NCBI RefSeq assembly: GCF_038007465.1 | Contig: NZ_JBBOXF010000001.1 | Coordinates: forward strand, 4,227,001-4,291,000 | Origin: Sporosarcina sp. FSL K6-1508 | GTDB lineage: Bacteria > Bacillota > Bacilli > Bacillales_A > Planococcaceae | Direction of reading: 5' to 3' | DNA: 64,000 nucleotides | In this document: positions 19,356 through 27,957 of the stretch, piece by piece | Numbering within the stretch: position 1 is the first letter of the stretch | Layout: each line of letters begins with the position of its first letter | The notes under the pieces: model-generated | Seen by the model: the letters and a program-made list of their open reading frames with translations, nothing else | Told to the model about the DNA's origin: nothing | Databases searched by the model: none | Program-made: the position numbers and the translations under genes

Positions 19356-19544
19356 ATGTCTAAAGAATGTGTTATTACAGGTCGCAAAGCCCGTACAGGC
19401 AATGCACGCTCCCACGCATTGAACGCAACTCGCCGTTCATGGGGTGCGAACCTTCAAAAAGTCCGTATTCTCGTTAACGGTAAACCTAAACGTGTATGGG
19501 TCTCTGCAAGAGCTCTTAAATCAGGTAAAGTTCAACGTGTTTAA
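19356..19544 (+). CDS. rpmB: 50S ribosomal protein L28
   Basis: A 62-residue L28 protein starting [20 protein letters not shown] and ending with [14 protein letters not shown]. It is a large-subunit protein. A perfect AAGGAGG site precedes the ATG. It is one of the few plus-strand genes here and is convergent with spoVM-thiN, with which it shares a terminator. The Cys in KECVITG is the single remnant of a possible zinc site, so this is a zinc-independent type. Confidence 0.97.
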   Translation: MSKECVITGRKARTGNARSHALNATRRSWGANLQKVRILVNGKPKRVWVSARALKSGKVQRV

Positions 19545-19555
19545 TGGACTGTAAT

Positions 19556-19587
19556 TATAGTTTAAGCGCCTTGGTGCTTAAACTATA
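19556..19587 (+). other. Perfect 12-bp inverted repeat after rpmB
   Basis: TATAGTTTAAGC and GCTTAAACTATA flank an 8-base loop, 11 bases past the rpmB stop. It has no T run, so it may be an mRNA 3'-end stabiliser ahead of the true terminator. Confidence 0.55.
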
Positions 19588-19594
19588 AAGAAAT

Positions 19595-19640
19595 AAAACG
19601 CCGGGCTGAATTTCTTCAGCCCGGCGTTTTTTCTTTTTTC
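19595..19640. terminator. Bidirectional terminator between rpmB and spoVM
   Basis: CGCCGGGCTGAA pairs perfectly with TTCAGCCCGGCG around a 4-base loop, with T runs on both outer sides. It can stop rpmB transcripts on the plus strand and spoVM/thiN-operon transcripts on the minus strand. The stop codon of spoVM lies inside it. Confidence 0.9.
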
Positions 19641-19762
19641 CTTTTTTTATTCTTGTTGGTGCTTGCAGTAGCTTTCGGCGATTCATCTTTCTGAAAAACA
19701 ACCATGCACTTTCGCACAACTCCACTTACAAACTTCGGCATTGTAAAAGTATAAACTCGCAA
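19616..19762 (-). CDS. spoVM: Stage V sporulation protein M, with C-terminal extension
   Basis: A 48-codon frame opening with TTG at 19762, seven bases after AAAGGAG. The first 26 residues, MRVYTFTMPKFVSGVVRKCM then VVFQKD, line up without gaps with B. subtilis SpoVM (recalled as MKFYTIKLPKFLGGIVRAML then GSFRKD), keeping the curvature-sensing Pro9. SpoVM is an amphipathic helix that marks the forespore membrane and recruits SpoIVA for coat assembly. Here a lysine-rich tail of about 22 residues follows and ends inside the shared terminator. It lies 13 bp after thiN, the position of spoVM in Bacillus. It is the clearest sign that the organism forms spores. Confidence 0.85.
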   Translation of the reverse strand: MRVYTFTMPKFVSGVVRKCMVVFQKDESPKATASTNKNKKRKKEKTPG

Positions 19763-19775
19763 TTCCCCACTCCTT

Positions 19776-20429
19776 TCAGGAATCTGAACTCCTTACCATT
19801 AAGCATATGCCTTTATGGAACGAGATAGTACAGACTTCTGAAGCCAGTTCATTACTAGTAAATAACGTCATCCCTGTTTCAAGCAACGCGTCTACCATTT
19901 CATATTTGAAACCGGTAAGGCTGAGTCCTGAAACGGTCCCCCCGAATGGAAAAAAAGATATGTATGGGAAACGGTCATCCCTTGTCACTTGATGACTTCC
20001 TGGCAAGACTACCGAAAGCTCATTTGTAGCATTACGGATTGAAAATGCGATGTTTTTGTTAGCAAGTTGAAGCCTGTAAAGCAGATGAAGGGCGGATTCC
20101 ATATGATCCAGCCTTCCTCCCGTAACTCCCGTCAAAATGATACGTTCAGGACGGTAAGAAAGTGCGCGATCTACTGCTAATTCCGTATCCGTCTCATTTT
20201 TTTCTGATTGAAATCGACCGATTACTCGGACCCTGGCAGCTATTTCATTATATTCACTTTCCGTAACCGAATCAAAATCGCCCACAGCCTCACGGGGAAC
20301 GATGCCTCTTTGCAGCAAGTGAAGCGACCCTTTATCGGCTCCGATGAACACCGTATCTTCATGATGGAACTCCGTCATGTCAACTATCTCCGAAGCAGGT
20401 CCGCCCGCACAGACGACAGCATACTTCAT
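19776..20429 (-). CDS. thiN: Thiamine pyrophosphokinase
   Basis: A 217-residue TPK that makes thiamine diphosphate from thiamine and ATP. Family motifs seen are CAGGPAS near the N-terminus, GDFDS, NETDTELA and LTGVTGGRLDHM. The C-terminal domain is the thiamine-binding half. It overlaps rpe by four bases (ATGA) and is followed by spoVM, exactly as in Bacillus. Confidence 0.95.
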   Translation of the reverse strand: MKYAVVCAGGPASEIVDMTEFHHEDTVFIGADKGSLHLLQRGIVPREAVGDFDSVTESEYNEIAARVRVIGRFQSEKNETDTELAVDRALSYRPERIILTGVTGGRLDHMESALHLLYRLQLANKNIAFSIRNATNELSVVLPGSHQVTRDDRFPYISFFPFGGTVSGLSLTGFKYEMVDALLETGMTLFTSNELASEVCTISFHKGICLMVRSSDS

Positions 20430-21094
20430 TTCTCCAGAGCACCTTCACCAGCAGCTTTTATGCGACGTAATGCCTCCGCACGATCAGGTGCATTGTAGAT
20501 AGCTGATCCTGCGACAAAAATTGTAGCACCCGCTTCGGCACAAGGGATAATCGTCTCTTCATTAATCCCACCGTCGATTTCAATTTCAATCGGAAGTCCT
20601 CGTTCACGAATAATATCCGCAAGTTGTTTGACTTTCGGCACGACAGAATGAATGAACTTCTGACCGCCGAATCCTGGATTGACCGTCATGAATAGCACCA
20701 AGTCAATTTCATCAAGGACATGCAGAATCGTTTCAACTGGTGTATGCGGGTTCAAAACAACACCCGATTTTACACCTGTCGATCTAATTAACTGAAGAGT
20801 GCGGTGCAGATGGGTACATGCTTCAACATGAACCGTAATATAATCTGCCCCCGCTTTAGCAAATTGTTCAATATACATGTTTGGATTTTCAATCATTAAG
20901 TGAACATCCAGTGGCAATTTCGTTACTGGTCGAAGTGCCTCGACAACAATCGCTCCCATTGTAATGTTCGGAACGAAATGTCCATCCATGACGTCGATAT
21001 GGATTAGTTCTGCTCCTGCTGCTTCTACTTCTTTTACTTCTTCGGCGAGCTTTGAAAAATCTGCCGCTAAAATCGAAGGTGCAATTTTAATCAT
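20426..21094 (-). CDS. rpe: Ribulose-phosphate 3-epimerase
   Basis: A 222-residue TIM-barrel enzyme interconverting ribulose-5-phosphate and xylulose-5-phosphate. It begins MIKIAPSILAADFSKL, with HIDVMDGHFVPN (metal His and Asp), HLMIENP, TVNPGFGGQKF and EIDGGINEET. The ATG at 21094 has a GAGGT site; it lies within the last codons of rsgA. Upstream in-frame starts are less well placed. Confidence 0.96.
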   Translation of the reverse strand: MIKIAPSILAADFSKLAEEVKEVEAAGAELIHIDVMDGHFVPNITMGAIVVEALRPVTKLPLDVHLMIENPNMYIEQFAKAGADYITVHVEACTHLHRTLQLIRSTGVKSGVVLNPHTPVETILHVLDEIDLVLFMTVNPGFGGQKFIHSVVPKVKQLADIIRERGLPIEIEIDGGINEETIIPCAEAGATIFVAGSAIYNAPDRAEALRRIKAAGEGALEK

Positions 21095-21980
21095 GTTTAT
21101 CATACCTCGGCTTTCGGTCAAGTATTTCTTGCATGAACTGCAAGTAATGATCGTAGCGGTGACGTGGAATTTCTCCCGTCTCCACCATCTCTTTTACTGC
21201 GCACTTCGGCTCTTTCAAGTGCAAACAGCCACGGAATTTACAATTTGGCGCAACTTCATCCATGTCAACAAAGTAACGGGATAGTTCCTCTTTTTCAATA
21301 TGATCGAATTCGAGCGAACTAAAGCCTGGAGTATCTGCAACAAGTCCACCTGACATCTCAAGTAGCTCGACATGCCTTGTCGTATGTTTTCCACGTCCAA
21401 GTGCTTCTGAGATTATGCCCGTCTTTAAGTCGAGCGCAGGCAATACCGTATTTAACAATGTTGATTTGCCAACACCCGACTGTCCCGCTAGAACCGTAGT
21501 TTTCCCCTCAAAATAGGGGTTCAACAAGTCAGTCAGTTTAGGGTCGTCAATAAAAGTCTCGATTACATCATAACCGATTTTTTTATAATACGCGGCGGAT
21601 TCAGCCACCATCTTCAATTCATCTTCGTTCGCCAAATCTTTTTTTGTTAGGCAGATAATTGGTTTTACGTCGAACGATTCGACGACAACAAGAAACCTGT
21701 CCAGTAGATAAAGGCTGAATGCCGGTTCTACAATGGAGAATACCAGTAGAGCTTGATGGACATTTGAGATTGGCGGACGAATAAGTTCATTGAATCGCTC
21801 ATGTACTTCAGTTACCGTCGCATCGTTGTCTTCCACCTGCACATAAGTTACAAAATCTCCAACAAGCGGATGGATCCCGCGATTTCTAAAAACTCCACGT
21901 CCTCTGCATTGAATCATTTCTCCATTATTCTCCACGTAATAATACCCGCTGATTGCTTTTCTAATTTGTCCTTCTGGCAT
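21087..21980 (-). CDS. rsgA: Ribosome small-subunit GTPase RsgA (YloQ)
   Basis: A 297-residue circularly permuted GTPase of late 30S assembly. An N-terminal OB-fold is followed by a G domain whose motifs appear in the permuted order TKKD, then P-loop GQSGVGKSTLLN, then DTPG. A C-terminal zinc knuckle (CKFRGCLHLKEPKC) follows. The ATG at 21980 follows GGGGTG; a 15-codon longer frame has no support. It is 13 bp after prkC. Confidence 0.96.
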   Translation of the reverse strand: MPEGQIRKAISGYYYVENNGEMIQCRGRGVFRNRGIHPLVGDFVTYVQVEDNDATVTEVHERFNELIRPPISNVHQALLVFSIVEPAFSLYLLDRFLVVVESFDVKPIICLTKKDLANEDELKMVAESAAYYKKIGYDVIETFIDDPKLTDLLNPYFEGKTTVLAGQSGVGKSTLLNTVLPALDLKTGIISEALGRGKHTTRHVELLEMSGGLVADTPGFSSLEFDHIEKEELSRYFVDMDEVAPNCKFRGCLHLKEPKCAVKEMVETGEIPRHRYDHYLQFMQEILDRKPRYDKHD

Positions 21981-21993
21981 TCTTTCACCCCTT

Positions 21994-24000
21994 CTATTCG
22001 TCGCTGTAATGAACCGATTCTTCAATAATAGTTATTGAATCACGCTTAATTTTATAGGCTCCGCTTTGTCCTTCTTCCAAGTTAAGTGAAATTTCTTGCT
22101 GCGTCGTTTCTGTTATCGTGAACACCTTAACAGGCGTCGCCATCGTTCTATTTTTGTCTTGAACGAAAATTTGAATACGTTGTGGAACTGGAGCAATCTG
22201 TTGGCCGCCGTCAAACTCGTCGTCCTCTTCTCCTTCGTCGCCGTCTTCCCAGTCAGGAGTAGGCTCAACTACATCAGGCACATACTCAATTGTCACCTTT
22301 TTAACAATTAACTTATCAGGCTTTTTCTCGGCCCCTTTTGAAACGACAACTTCAACTGTTCCGCCTGGTTTAATCTTTGCACCCCTACTCGGGCTTTGCC
22401 TAATAACAAGCCCTTCTGATACCGTGTCGGAATGCTCACTTTTTGTCACCTTTATTTCGAATCCAGACGATTTTTCATAGTCCTCTAACTGTTCAGCATT
22501 ATATCCTGAAAGATCGCCAAGTTCTTTTACGTCTTCCCCTTTACTCACAGTAAAGACTAAATCCGTTTCGCTAGGAATTACTTCTCCTGCCTCCGGGTCT
22601 TGTCTAATAATTGTCCCCTCTGCCATTTCAGAAAATTCATATTCAGATTCAATTGACTTAAACCCATCATCATCTAGTAATTCGATAATTTTAGTGACTT
22701 CACGGCCAGTATAATCGGCAAGTTTCACCGATTCTTTCCCAGCACTAATATACAAGGTGATTTCTGAGTCGACACTCCGTTTCTTACCCGCCTCAGGTAT
22801 CGTTTTGATGACTTCCCCTTTTACAACTTCATCGGATTGCTGTTCCTCACTTTTAACCGTCTTGAAGCCTTTTTCTTCGAGCGCATCTTTAGCTTCCATT
22901 TCTTCCATTCCAGCCACTTCAGGAATAACAGCCTTTTTAGGCCCTAGTACGCCTGGTACAAGAAGTAAAAGTAGCAACAGTATAATTACACCGGCAATTC
23001 CCCCAATAATGAACGGCCACTTCTTCCGCTTTTTTGGAGGCGCTGGTGGTTGTTCAAGTCGAACGGGTTCGATTTTCTTCGTTACTTCAACGCTATCGAA
23101 TTTTGGTGTTTCACTTACGACAGGTATTGCTCGAGTGCGATCATCATCGAACAGAATGGCGAATTTCTTCTCATTAGCTCGTTCTGGTGATAACACAGTT
23201 AGCAAATCATCATACATTTCGTCCGCCGAATCGTATCGGTATGTAGCATCTTTCATAGTGGCTTTTAAGATAACATTTTCTACACTTTGCGGAATCGAAG
23301 GGTATACCTCTCTCACTGAAGGCGTTTCTTCCTGCAAGTGTTTTAACGCAATTGCAACTGCAGTATCCGCTGTAAATGGCAATTCACCTGACAGTAATTC
23401 GTAAAGTACGATGCCTAATGAATAGATATCAGACTTTTTCGTCGCCATTCCTCCGCGTGCTTGTTCGGGCGATAAGTAATGAACCGTACCAATGACTGAA
23501 TTTGTTTTAGTATGCGCAGTTGCACTGAGTGCCATTGCAATGCCAAAGTCAGTGATTTTCACATTCCCATCCGGATCCATTAAAATATTCTGAGGCTTAA
23601 CATCCCGATGGACGATTCCGTTATGATGAGCATTCGCAATTGCAGATACAATCTGCTGCATGATCGGCAAAGCTAGTTCGGGTGTTAAAGCCCCATTATC
23701 TTGGATGAACTTTTTTAAGGTTTGTCCTTCAATATATTCCATCACAAGGTAATGCAACTCATCCTCCTCGCCAACATCGAATATATCGACGATATGCGGG
23801 TGCGTAAGACTTGTTGCAGATAGTGCTTCACGTTTAAATCTTCTTTTCAGTGCCTCTTCATTTGCAAAATCATAATTAAGGACTTTTATTGCAACATCGC
23901 GGTCCAAGATGACATCATGCGCAAGATATACTTTCGACATGCCCCCGTCGCCAATATTCTTTACAATTTCATAACGGCCACCTATTCTAGATCCGATCAT
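21994..24000 (-). CDS. prkC: PASTA-domain Ser/Thr protein kinase PrkC
   Basis: A 668-residue membrane kinase. The cytoplasmic Hanks-type domain (about 10-270) has the ATP-binding Lys39, HRDVKPQNIL (131-140) and DFG (151-153). One membrane helix lies at about 329-349, followed by three extracellular PASTA domains (about 358-560) and an acidic tail. PASTA domains sense peptidoglycan, so the kinase links wall state, growth and spore germination to phosphorylation. It overlaps its phosphatase gene prpC by four bases. Confidence 0.96.
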   Translation of the reverse strand: MIGSRIGGRYEIVKNIGDGGMSKVYLAHDVILDRDVAIKVLNYDFANEEALKRRFKREALSATSLTHPHIVDIFDVGEEDELHYLVMEYIEGQTLKKFIQDNGALTPELALPIMQQIVSAIANAHHNGIVHRDVKPQNILMDPDGNVKITDFGIAMALSATAHTKTNSVIGTVHYLSPEQARGGMATKKSDIYSLGIVLYELLSGELPFTADTAVAIALKHLQEETPSVREVYPSIPQSVENVILKATMKDATYRYDSADEMYDDLLTVLSPERANEKKFAILFDDDRTRAIPVVSETPKFDSVEVTKKIEPVRLEQPPAPPKKRKKWPFIIGGIAGVIILLLLLLLVPGVLGPKKAVIPEVAGMEEMEAKDALEEKGFKTVKSEEQQSDEVVKGEVIKTIPEAGKKRSVDSEITLYISAGKESVKLADYTGREVTKIIELLDDDGFKSIESEYEFSEMAEGTIIRQDPEAGEVIPSETDLVFTVSKGEDVKELGDLSGYNAEQLEDYEKSSGFEIKVTKSEHSDTVSEGLVIRQSPSRGAKIKPGGTVEVVVSKGAEKKPDKLIVKKVTIEYVPDVVEPTPDWEDGDEGEEDDEFDGGQQIAPVPQRIQIFVQDKNRTMATPVKVFTITETTQQEISLNLEEGQSGAYKIKRDSITIIEESVHYSDE

Positions 24001-24755
24001 GTAGTAGTCGCCTCCACATCACTCGAGTCAACTAGAATAACGGAAATATTATCTTCTCCGCCCATTTTGTTCGCCAAATCTACAAGTTCTTCCGTCTTTT
24101 CACGCAATACGGAATCCGATAGGACTATTTCATGCATCAATTGCTGATTGACTTTATTACTTAAACCGTCTGTACAAATAAGCATGTACATGCCATCTTC
24201 GAGCTCGAGTGAATAAATATCCGGTACAATCTTTTTTTCCGAACCAATTGCTTTCATAATCCAGTTTCGCTGCGGATGCACTGCAGCCTCTTCTTCCGTA
24301 ATTTCCCCGCTGTCAAGAAGTGCATTTACATAGGAATGGTCTCGTGTCACTTGACGCACGCTTTGTTCATCAATTACGTATACACGGCTATCTCCAGTAT
24401 GCGAAATAAGACAAGAACGTCCACGGATGAGAGCGGCCTCAAGCGTCGTTCCCATTCCTTTATACTCCTCATTTTCACTAGCAAGTTTATAGAGTATGTC
24501 ATTTACATGAATGACTGCTTCCTGTAGCCACTGTGCCCATTTATCTTCGTCTTCAATTTTTGAACTATCGAGTTCCATGAATTGCTCCCCGATTACTCTG
24601 ACCGCAGTCGAACTGGCGAAATCTCCGCCGCGATGGCCGCCCATGCCATCTGCTATCACAGCAAGCATGGTGCCACCCGGAAGCGTGTATACAGCTGCAC
24701 TGTCTTCGTTGACCGTTCTTTTCCTGCCGATATCCGTCAAGACTTCAAATTGCAA
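23997..24755 (-). CDS. prpC: PP2C-family Ser/Thr phosphatase PrpC
   Basis: A 252-residue metal-dependent phosphatase that reverses PrkC phosphorylation. It has DIGRKRTVNEDS, the metal motif VIADGMGGHRGG, GDSRVY and GGEDNISVI. It is paired and translationally coupled with prkC. In B. subtilis rlmN lies directly upstream; here that place is taken by a family 2 repeat followed by rsmB. Confidence 0.96.
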   Translation of the reverse strand: MQFEVLTDIGRKRTVNEDSAAVYTLPGGTMLAVIADGMGGHRGGDFASSTAVRVIGEQFMELDSSKIEDEDKWAQWLQEAVIHVNDILYKLASENEEYKGMGTTLEAALIRGRSCLISHTGDSRVYVIDEQSVRQVTRDHSYVNALLDSGEITEEEAAVHPQRNWIMKAIGSEKKIVPDIYSLELEDGMYMLICTDGLSNKVNQQLMHEIVLSDSVLREKTEELVDLANKMGGEDNISVILVDSSDVEATTT

Positions 24756-24775
24756 TGTTCATTCCCCCTTTTTTG

Positions 24776-24909
24776 CATCTATATATTTTGAAATAAAGAA
24801 CCCCATTGAATTCACTCCGGCGCTCGGGGATGCCTCCCGCCCAGTGTCCGGTTACTGACACCGAATAGTGCCTGCGCTCAGTTTATCGAGGTATTCATTT
24901 ATCCAATTT
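24776..24909. repeat. Family 2 intergenic repeat in the rsmB-prpC gap
   Basis: It carries the family 2 left end ('gaaataaagaa' then 'ccattgaa'), 'ggcgctcggggatgcctccc' and the right end with 'gcctgcgctcagttta'. Its central stem differs from other copies (GTGTCCGGTTACTGACAC in place of the CATAAG stem). No gene is inside. rlmN would be expected here from Bacillus synteny. Confidence 0.65.
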
Positions 24910-24915
24910 ATATAG

Positions 24916-26283
24916 TTATTCTGCCGACTTACCTATTTTCCGGAAAGCTGCAACAAAAAATCCATCGCTTCCAAAGTGTTGCGGAAGCACTTGAAGGGTA
25001 TCGTTTTCAATCGCCAACTTCGGTTTGCCAGTCAGTTGTGTCAAAGGAATTTTCTCCATATCCGAATGGCGCTCCAGGAATCGTTCAACCATCCCCTGAT
25101 TTTCGGTATACTCCACTGTACATGTGCTATAGACGATAACCCCGTCCGGTTTTATCAATTCACGGGCCGTGTCAAGAAGATCCGATTGAATGGCGGTCAA
25201 CGCATTGAAATCAGCTTGTGTTTTATTGTATTTGATTTCAGGTTTCCTCCGAATAACCCCCAAGCCGCTGCAGGGAGCATCGACTAGAATCCGATCAAAT
25301 GAAGATAGAGCGTACTGTTCCGTTAATTTTCGGCTGTCTCCACTTAATGCTTTGATTGACGATAGACCTAGTCTATTCGCATTCGCTTCAATAAGCTTCA
25401 ATTTATGTTCGTGCAAATCGTGTGCGAATACTTCTCCCTTATCGTGCATCTTTTCAGCGATATGAGTCGTTTTACCACCCGGTGCGGCACACATATCAAG
25501 CACTTTCATGCCTGGCGACAAATTCAGGGCAAGGACGGGAAGCATCGAGCTCTCATCTTGTATAGTGATAAGTCCTTTTTTATAAGCTTCTGTATTTGCA
25601 GGATTGCCGCTTTCAGAAATGATACATTCTGGAACTACCTCGCCTTTTCTCACTTCAATTCCTTCTGATTCAAGTAAAGCAGTAACTTCCTCAGGTGTTG
25701 CTTTAGCTGTATTGACCCGGATAGTCATTGCTGCTGGATGATTATTTTCATGTGCCATGACGGCCGCTTCTTCTTCGCCAAATTGTTCGTTCCAACGCCT
25801 AATCAACCATTCTGGATGACTTGTTTCGATAGATGTTTTCAAACTGCCATCTTGCATCTCATCGAGTGAACGGACACCTTTGCGCAATACTGAACGAAGA
25901 ATGCCATTAACAGTTGGTGCAATCCTCTTGTGGCCGCGTCTTTTCGCAATTTCAACCGCCTCATGGACCACCGCGTGCGGAGGGATTTTCGTTAAATAAA
26001 CGATTTGATATAACGACAACCGCAGAAGTTCACGCACCCAGCCGTCCAATTTACCACGTACAAACGGCTCAAGATAATAATCAAGTGTCATACGGTGTTG
26101 GAGCGTACCATACGTCAATTCCGTTAATAAGCCTCGGTCTTTCGTTTCAATACCATACTTTTCAATTGTTCTGTGCAACAATAGATTGCTATAGGCTTGA
26201 TGGTCATTTATTTCTATCAGTATCGAAAGGGCCGCATCTCGGACGTTGCCGTTCCATATTTTCTTTTTTGGTCTAGTATTCAT
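24916..26283 (-). CDS. rsmB: 16S rRNA m5C967 methyltransferase RsmB (Sun)
   Basis: A 455-residue enzyme with an N-terminal NusB-like RNA-binding domain (about 10-140) and a C-terminal SAM-dependent methyltransferase domain. SAM motif I is [14 protein letters not shown], and the two cysteines of the m5C mechanism lie in DAPCSGLG and [11 protein letters not shown]. It overlaps fmt by four bases and belongs to the def-fmt-rsmB translation cluster. Confidence 0.96.
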   Translation of the reverse strand: MNTRPKKKIWNGNVRDAALSILIEINDHQAYSNLLLHRTIEKYGIETKDRGLLTELTYGTLQHRMTLDYYLEPFVRGKLDGWVRELLRLSLYQIVYLTKIPPHAVVHEAVEIAKRRGHKRIAPTVNGILRSVLRKGVRSLDEMQDGSLKTSIETSHPEWLIRRWNEQFGEEEAAVMAHENNHPAAMTIRVNTAKATPEEVTALLESEGIEVRKGEVVPECIISESGNPANTEAYKKGLITIQDESSMLPVLALNLSPGMKVLDMCAAPGGKTTHIAEKMHDKGEVFAHDLHEHKLKLIEANANRLGLSSIKALSGDSRKLTEQYALSSFDRILVDAPCSGLGVIRRKPEIKYNKTQADFNALTAIQSDLLDTARELIKPDGVIVYSTCTVEYTENQGMVERFLERHSDMEKIPLTQLTGKPKLAIENDTLQVLPQHFGSDGFFVAAFRKIGKSAE

Positions 26284-27221
26284 TGGAAACGGTCCCCTTT
26301 ACTCCATTTAGATCCGGTTCCGCGAATGAATTCATCCGCTGACATCCGTTTTTTTCCGGCTGGTTGAAGATCCGTTAATGCTACAGCAATAGTATCGCCC
26401 GCTTTCACGATAATACGATCACTTTCTATTTCAATAATCGTCCCTGGTAACGCACTGTCAGTTGTAGGGATTTTCTGACTCCACCAAATCTTTACGTTTT
26501 CACCTTGGAATACGGTATATGCAACCGGCCATGGATGGAGCCCCCGGATTTTATCATAAATAGCTTTTCCGCTCTCTGACCAATCAATCCGTTCTTGTTC
26601 CCGTGAAATGTTGCGCGCAAATGTCACGAGCGTTTCATCCTGAACGATTCGCTCATTTGTTTCATTTAAAATAGATGGCAGTGTCTCTTTAAGAAGAGTA
26701 GTCCCCGCCACAGATAATGCGGTAAACATGCTCCCCGTATGGTCTGTATCCGAAATGGGCACAGTTACTTGTGAGATAATATCGCCTGCATCGAGTTTTT
26801 CGACCATGTACATAATTGTGACGCCTGTTTCTGTTTCTCCGTCCATGATTGCCTGATGAATCGGAGCACCACCGCGATATTTAGGCAGTAAGGATGCATG
26901 TACGTTAATGCAGCCAAGACGGGGAACTTCTAACAGTTCCTTCGGTAAAATCTGGCCAAATGCCGCTGTGACGATTAAATCTGGTTTGAGCGCGATGATT
27001 TCCTGAAGCTCAACAGAACCTGTAAGCTTTTCAGGCTGAATAATCGGCAAGCCAAGCCGCAGTGCTTCAACTTTCACGGGCGGTGGTGTTAAAATACGTT
27101 TTCGTCCAACCGGTCTGTCCGGCTGAGTGACGACCGCTGCGATTGTATGCCCCTCAGCGTGCAGCATCGTTAGAACTGCTACTGAAAATTCAGGCGTTCC
27201 CATAAAGACAATCTTCGTCAT
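26280..27221 (-). CDS. fmt: Methionyl-tRNA formyltransferase
   Basis: A 313-residue enzyme that formylates initiator Met-tRNA using 10-formyl-THF. It has [11 protein letters not shown], the formyltransferase signature [14 protein letters not shown] with catalytic Asn/His/Asp (N in [11 protein letters not shown] in EKLDAGDI), and a C-terminal OB-like tRNA-binding domain. It overlaps def and rsmB by four bases, so formylation and deformylation genes are co-expressed. Confidence 0.97.
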   Translation of the reverse strand: MTKIVFMGTPEFSVAVLTMLHAEGHTIAAVVTQPDRPVGRKRILTPPPVKVEALRLGLPIIQPEKLTGSVELQEIIALKPDLIVTAAFGQILPKELLEVPRLGCINVHASLLPKYRGGAPIHQAIMDGETETGVTIMYMVEKLDAGDIISQVTVPISDTDHTGSMFTALSVAGTTLLKETLPSILNETNERIVQDETLVTFARNISREQERIDWSESGKAIYDKIRGLHPWPVAYTVFQGENVKIWWSQKIPTTDSALPGTIIEIESDRIIVKAGDTIAVALTDLQPAGKKRMSADEFIRGTGSKWSKGDRFQ

Positions 27222-27739
27222 CGCAGTTCACCTCCGCCGTTTTCACCTACTGCCTCTTCTTCAACCGTTTCTTCCAACTCCGACGGATCAACAACACGGA
27301 TAATTTTCGAATCGAATAACACACCATTCAAATGATCAATTTCGTGGAGTATCGCCCGTGCTTCATAATCTTCTGCTTCGAGTTCGTAAAGAGAACCATC
27401 CCGTTCCTGGGCTTCAATGCGGACAAAGAATGGTCTTTCAACTTCGCCGAACAAATCAGGAAAACTGAGACAGCCTTCCACTTCTACTTCGGAACCTCCG
27501 GTTGCTGTCACGACCGGGTTTACCATCTCAATGACATCTTGTCCTTCACCCATATCGACGATGGCGACACGTACAGCCTCGCCAATTTGCGGCGCAGCAA
27601 GGCCTATGCCATCCGCCGCTACCATTGTATCGTGCATATCATCTAACAGCCTTGAAAGTTTTTTATCAAATTTCACTACTTCTATACATTGTTTTTGAAG
27701 TACCGGAGCCGGATGCTTCACAATTTCACGTATTGCCAA
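27218..27739 (-). CDS. def: Peptide deformylase
   Basis: A 173-residue metalloenzyme that removes the formyl group from nascent proteins. All three family motifs are present: [15 protein letters not shown] (metal Cys) and HEIDHLNG (two metal His and catalytic Glu). The start is TTG at 27739 with a GAGG site upstream. The C-terminus carries an acidic tail ([15 protein letters not shown]). A family 1 repeat separates it from priA. Confidence 0.96.
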   Translation of the reverse strand: MAIREIVKHPAPVLQKQCIEVVKFDKKLSRLLDDMHDTMVAADGIGLAAPQIGEAVRVAIVDMGEGQDVIEMVNPVVTATGGSEVEVEGCLSFPDLFGEVERPFFVRIEAQERDGSLYELEAEDYEARAILHEIDHLNGVLFDSKIIRVVDPSELEETVEEEAVGENGGGELR

Positions 27740-27777
27740 ATCTATTCCTCTTTTCTGTCTTGTTATCTAAGATGTTT

Positions 27778-27956
27778 TAAAGCCCCGGACTGAGGATCGA
27801 CTCTGACATGGAGATTCCACGTCTAGACTCCAGCGCCTAGCCCGGGCCCACACGAAGTGGGTTATGCAGGGGGAGGGATAGAACTACATCCCTCCTTGTT
27901 GCCACAGGACGTGGCGTCTTAGGTTGCGTTCCATTAAACAGGCGCTTGCGCTTTTG
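27778..27956. repeat. Family 1 hairpin copy, inverted, between priA and def
   Basis: It reads as the reverse complement of the other family 1 copies: 'gtctaga' and 'gcgcctag' at the left and 'gcgcttgcgctttt' at the right. The nested module with 'ggagggatag...tccctcc' and 'ccacaggacgtgg' lies at its centre (about 27872-27918). It ends one base before the priA stop. Confidence 0.75.
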
Positions 27957-27957
27957 T

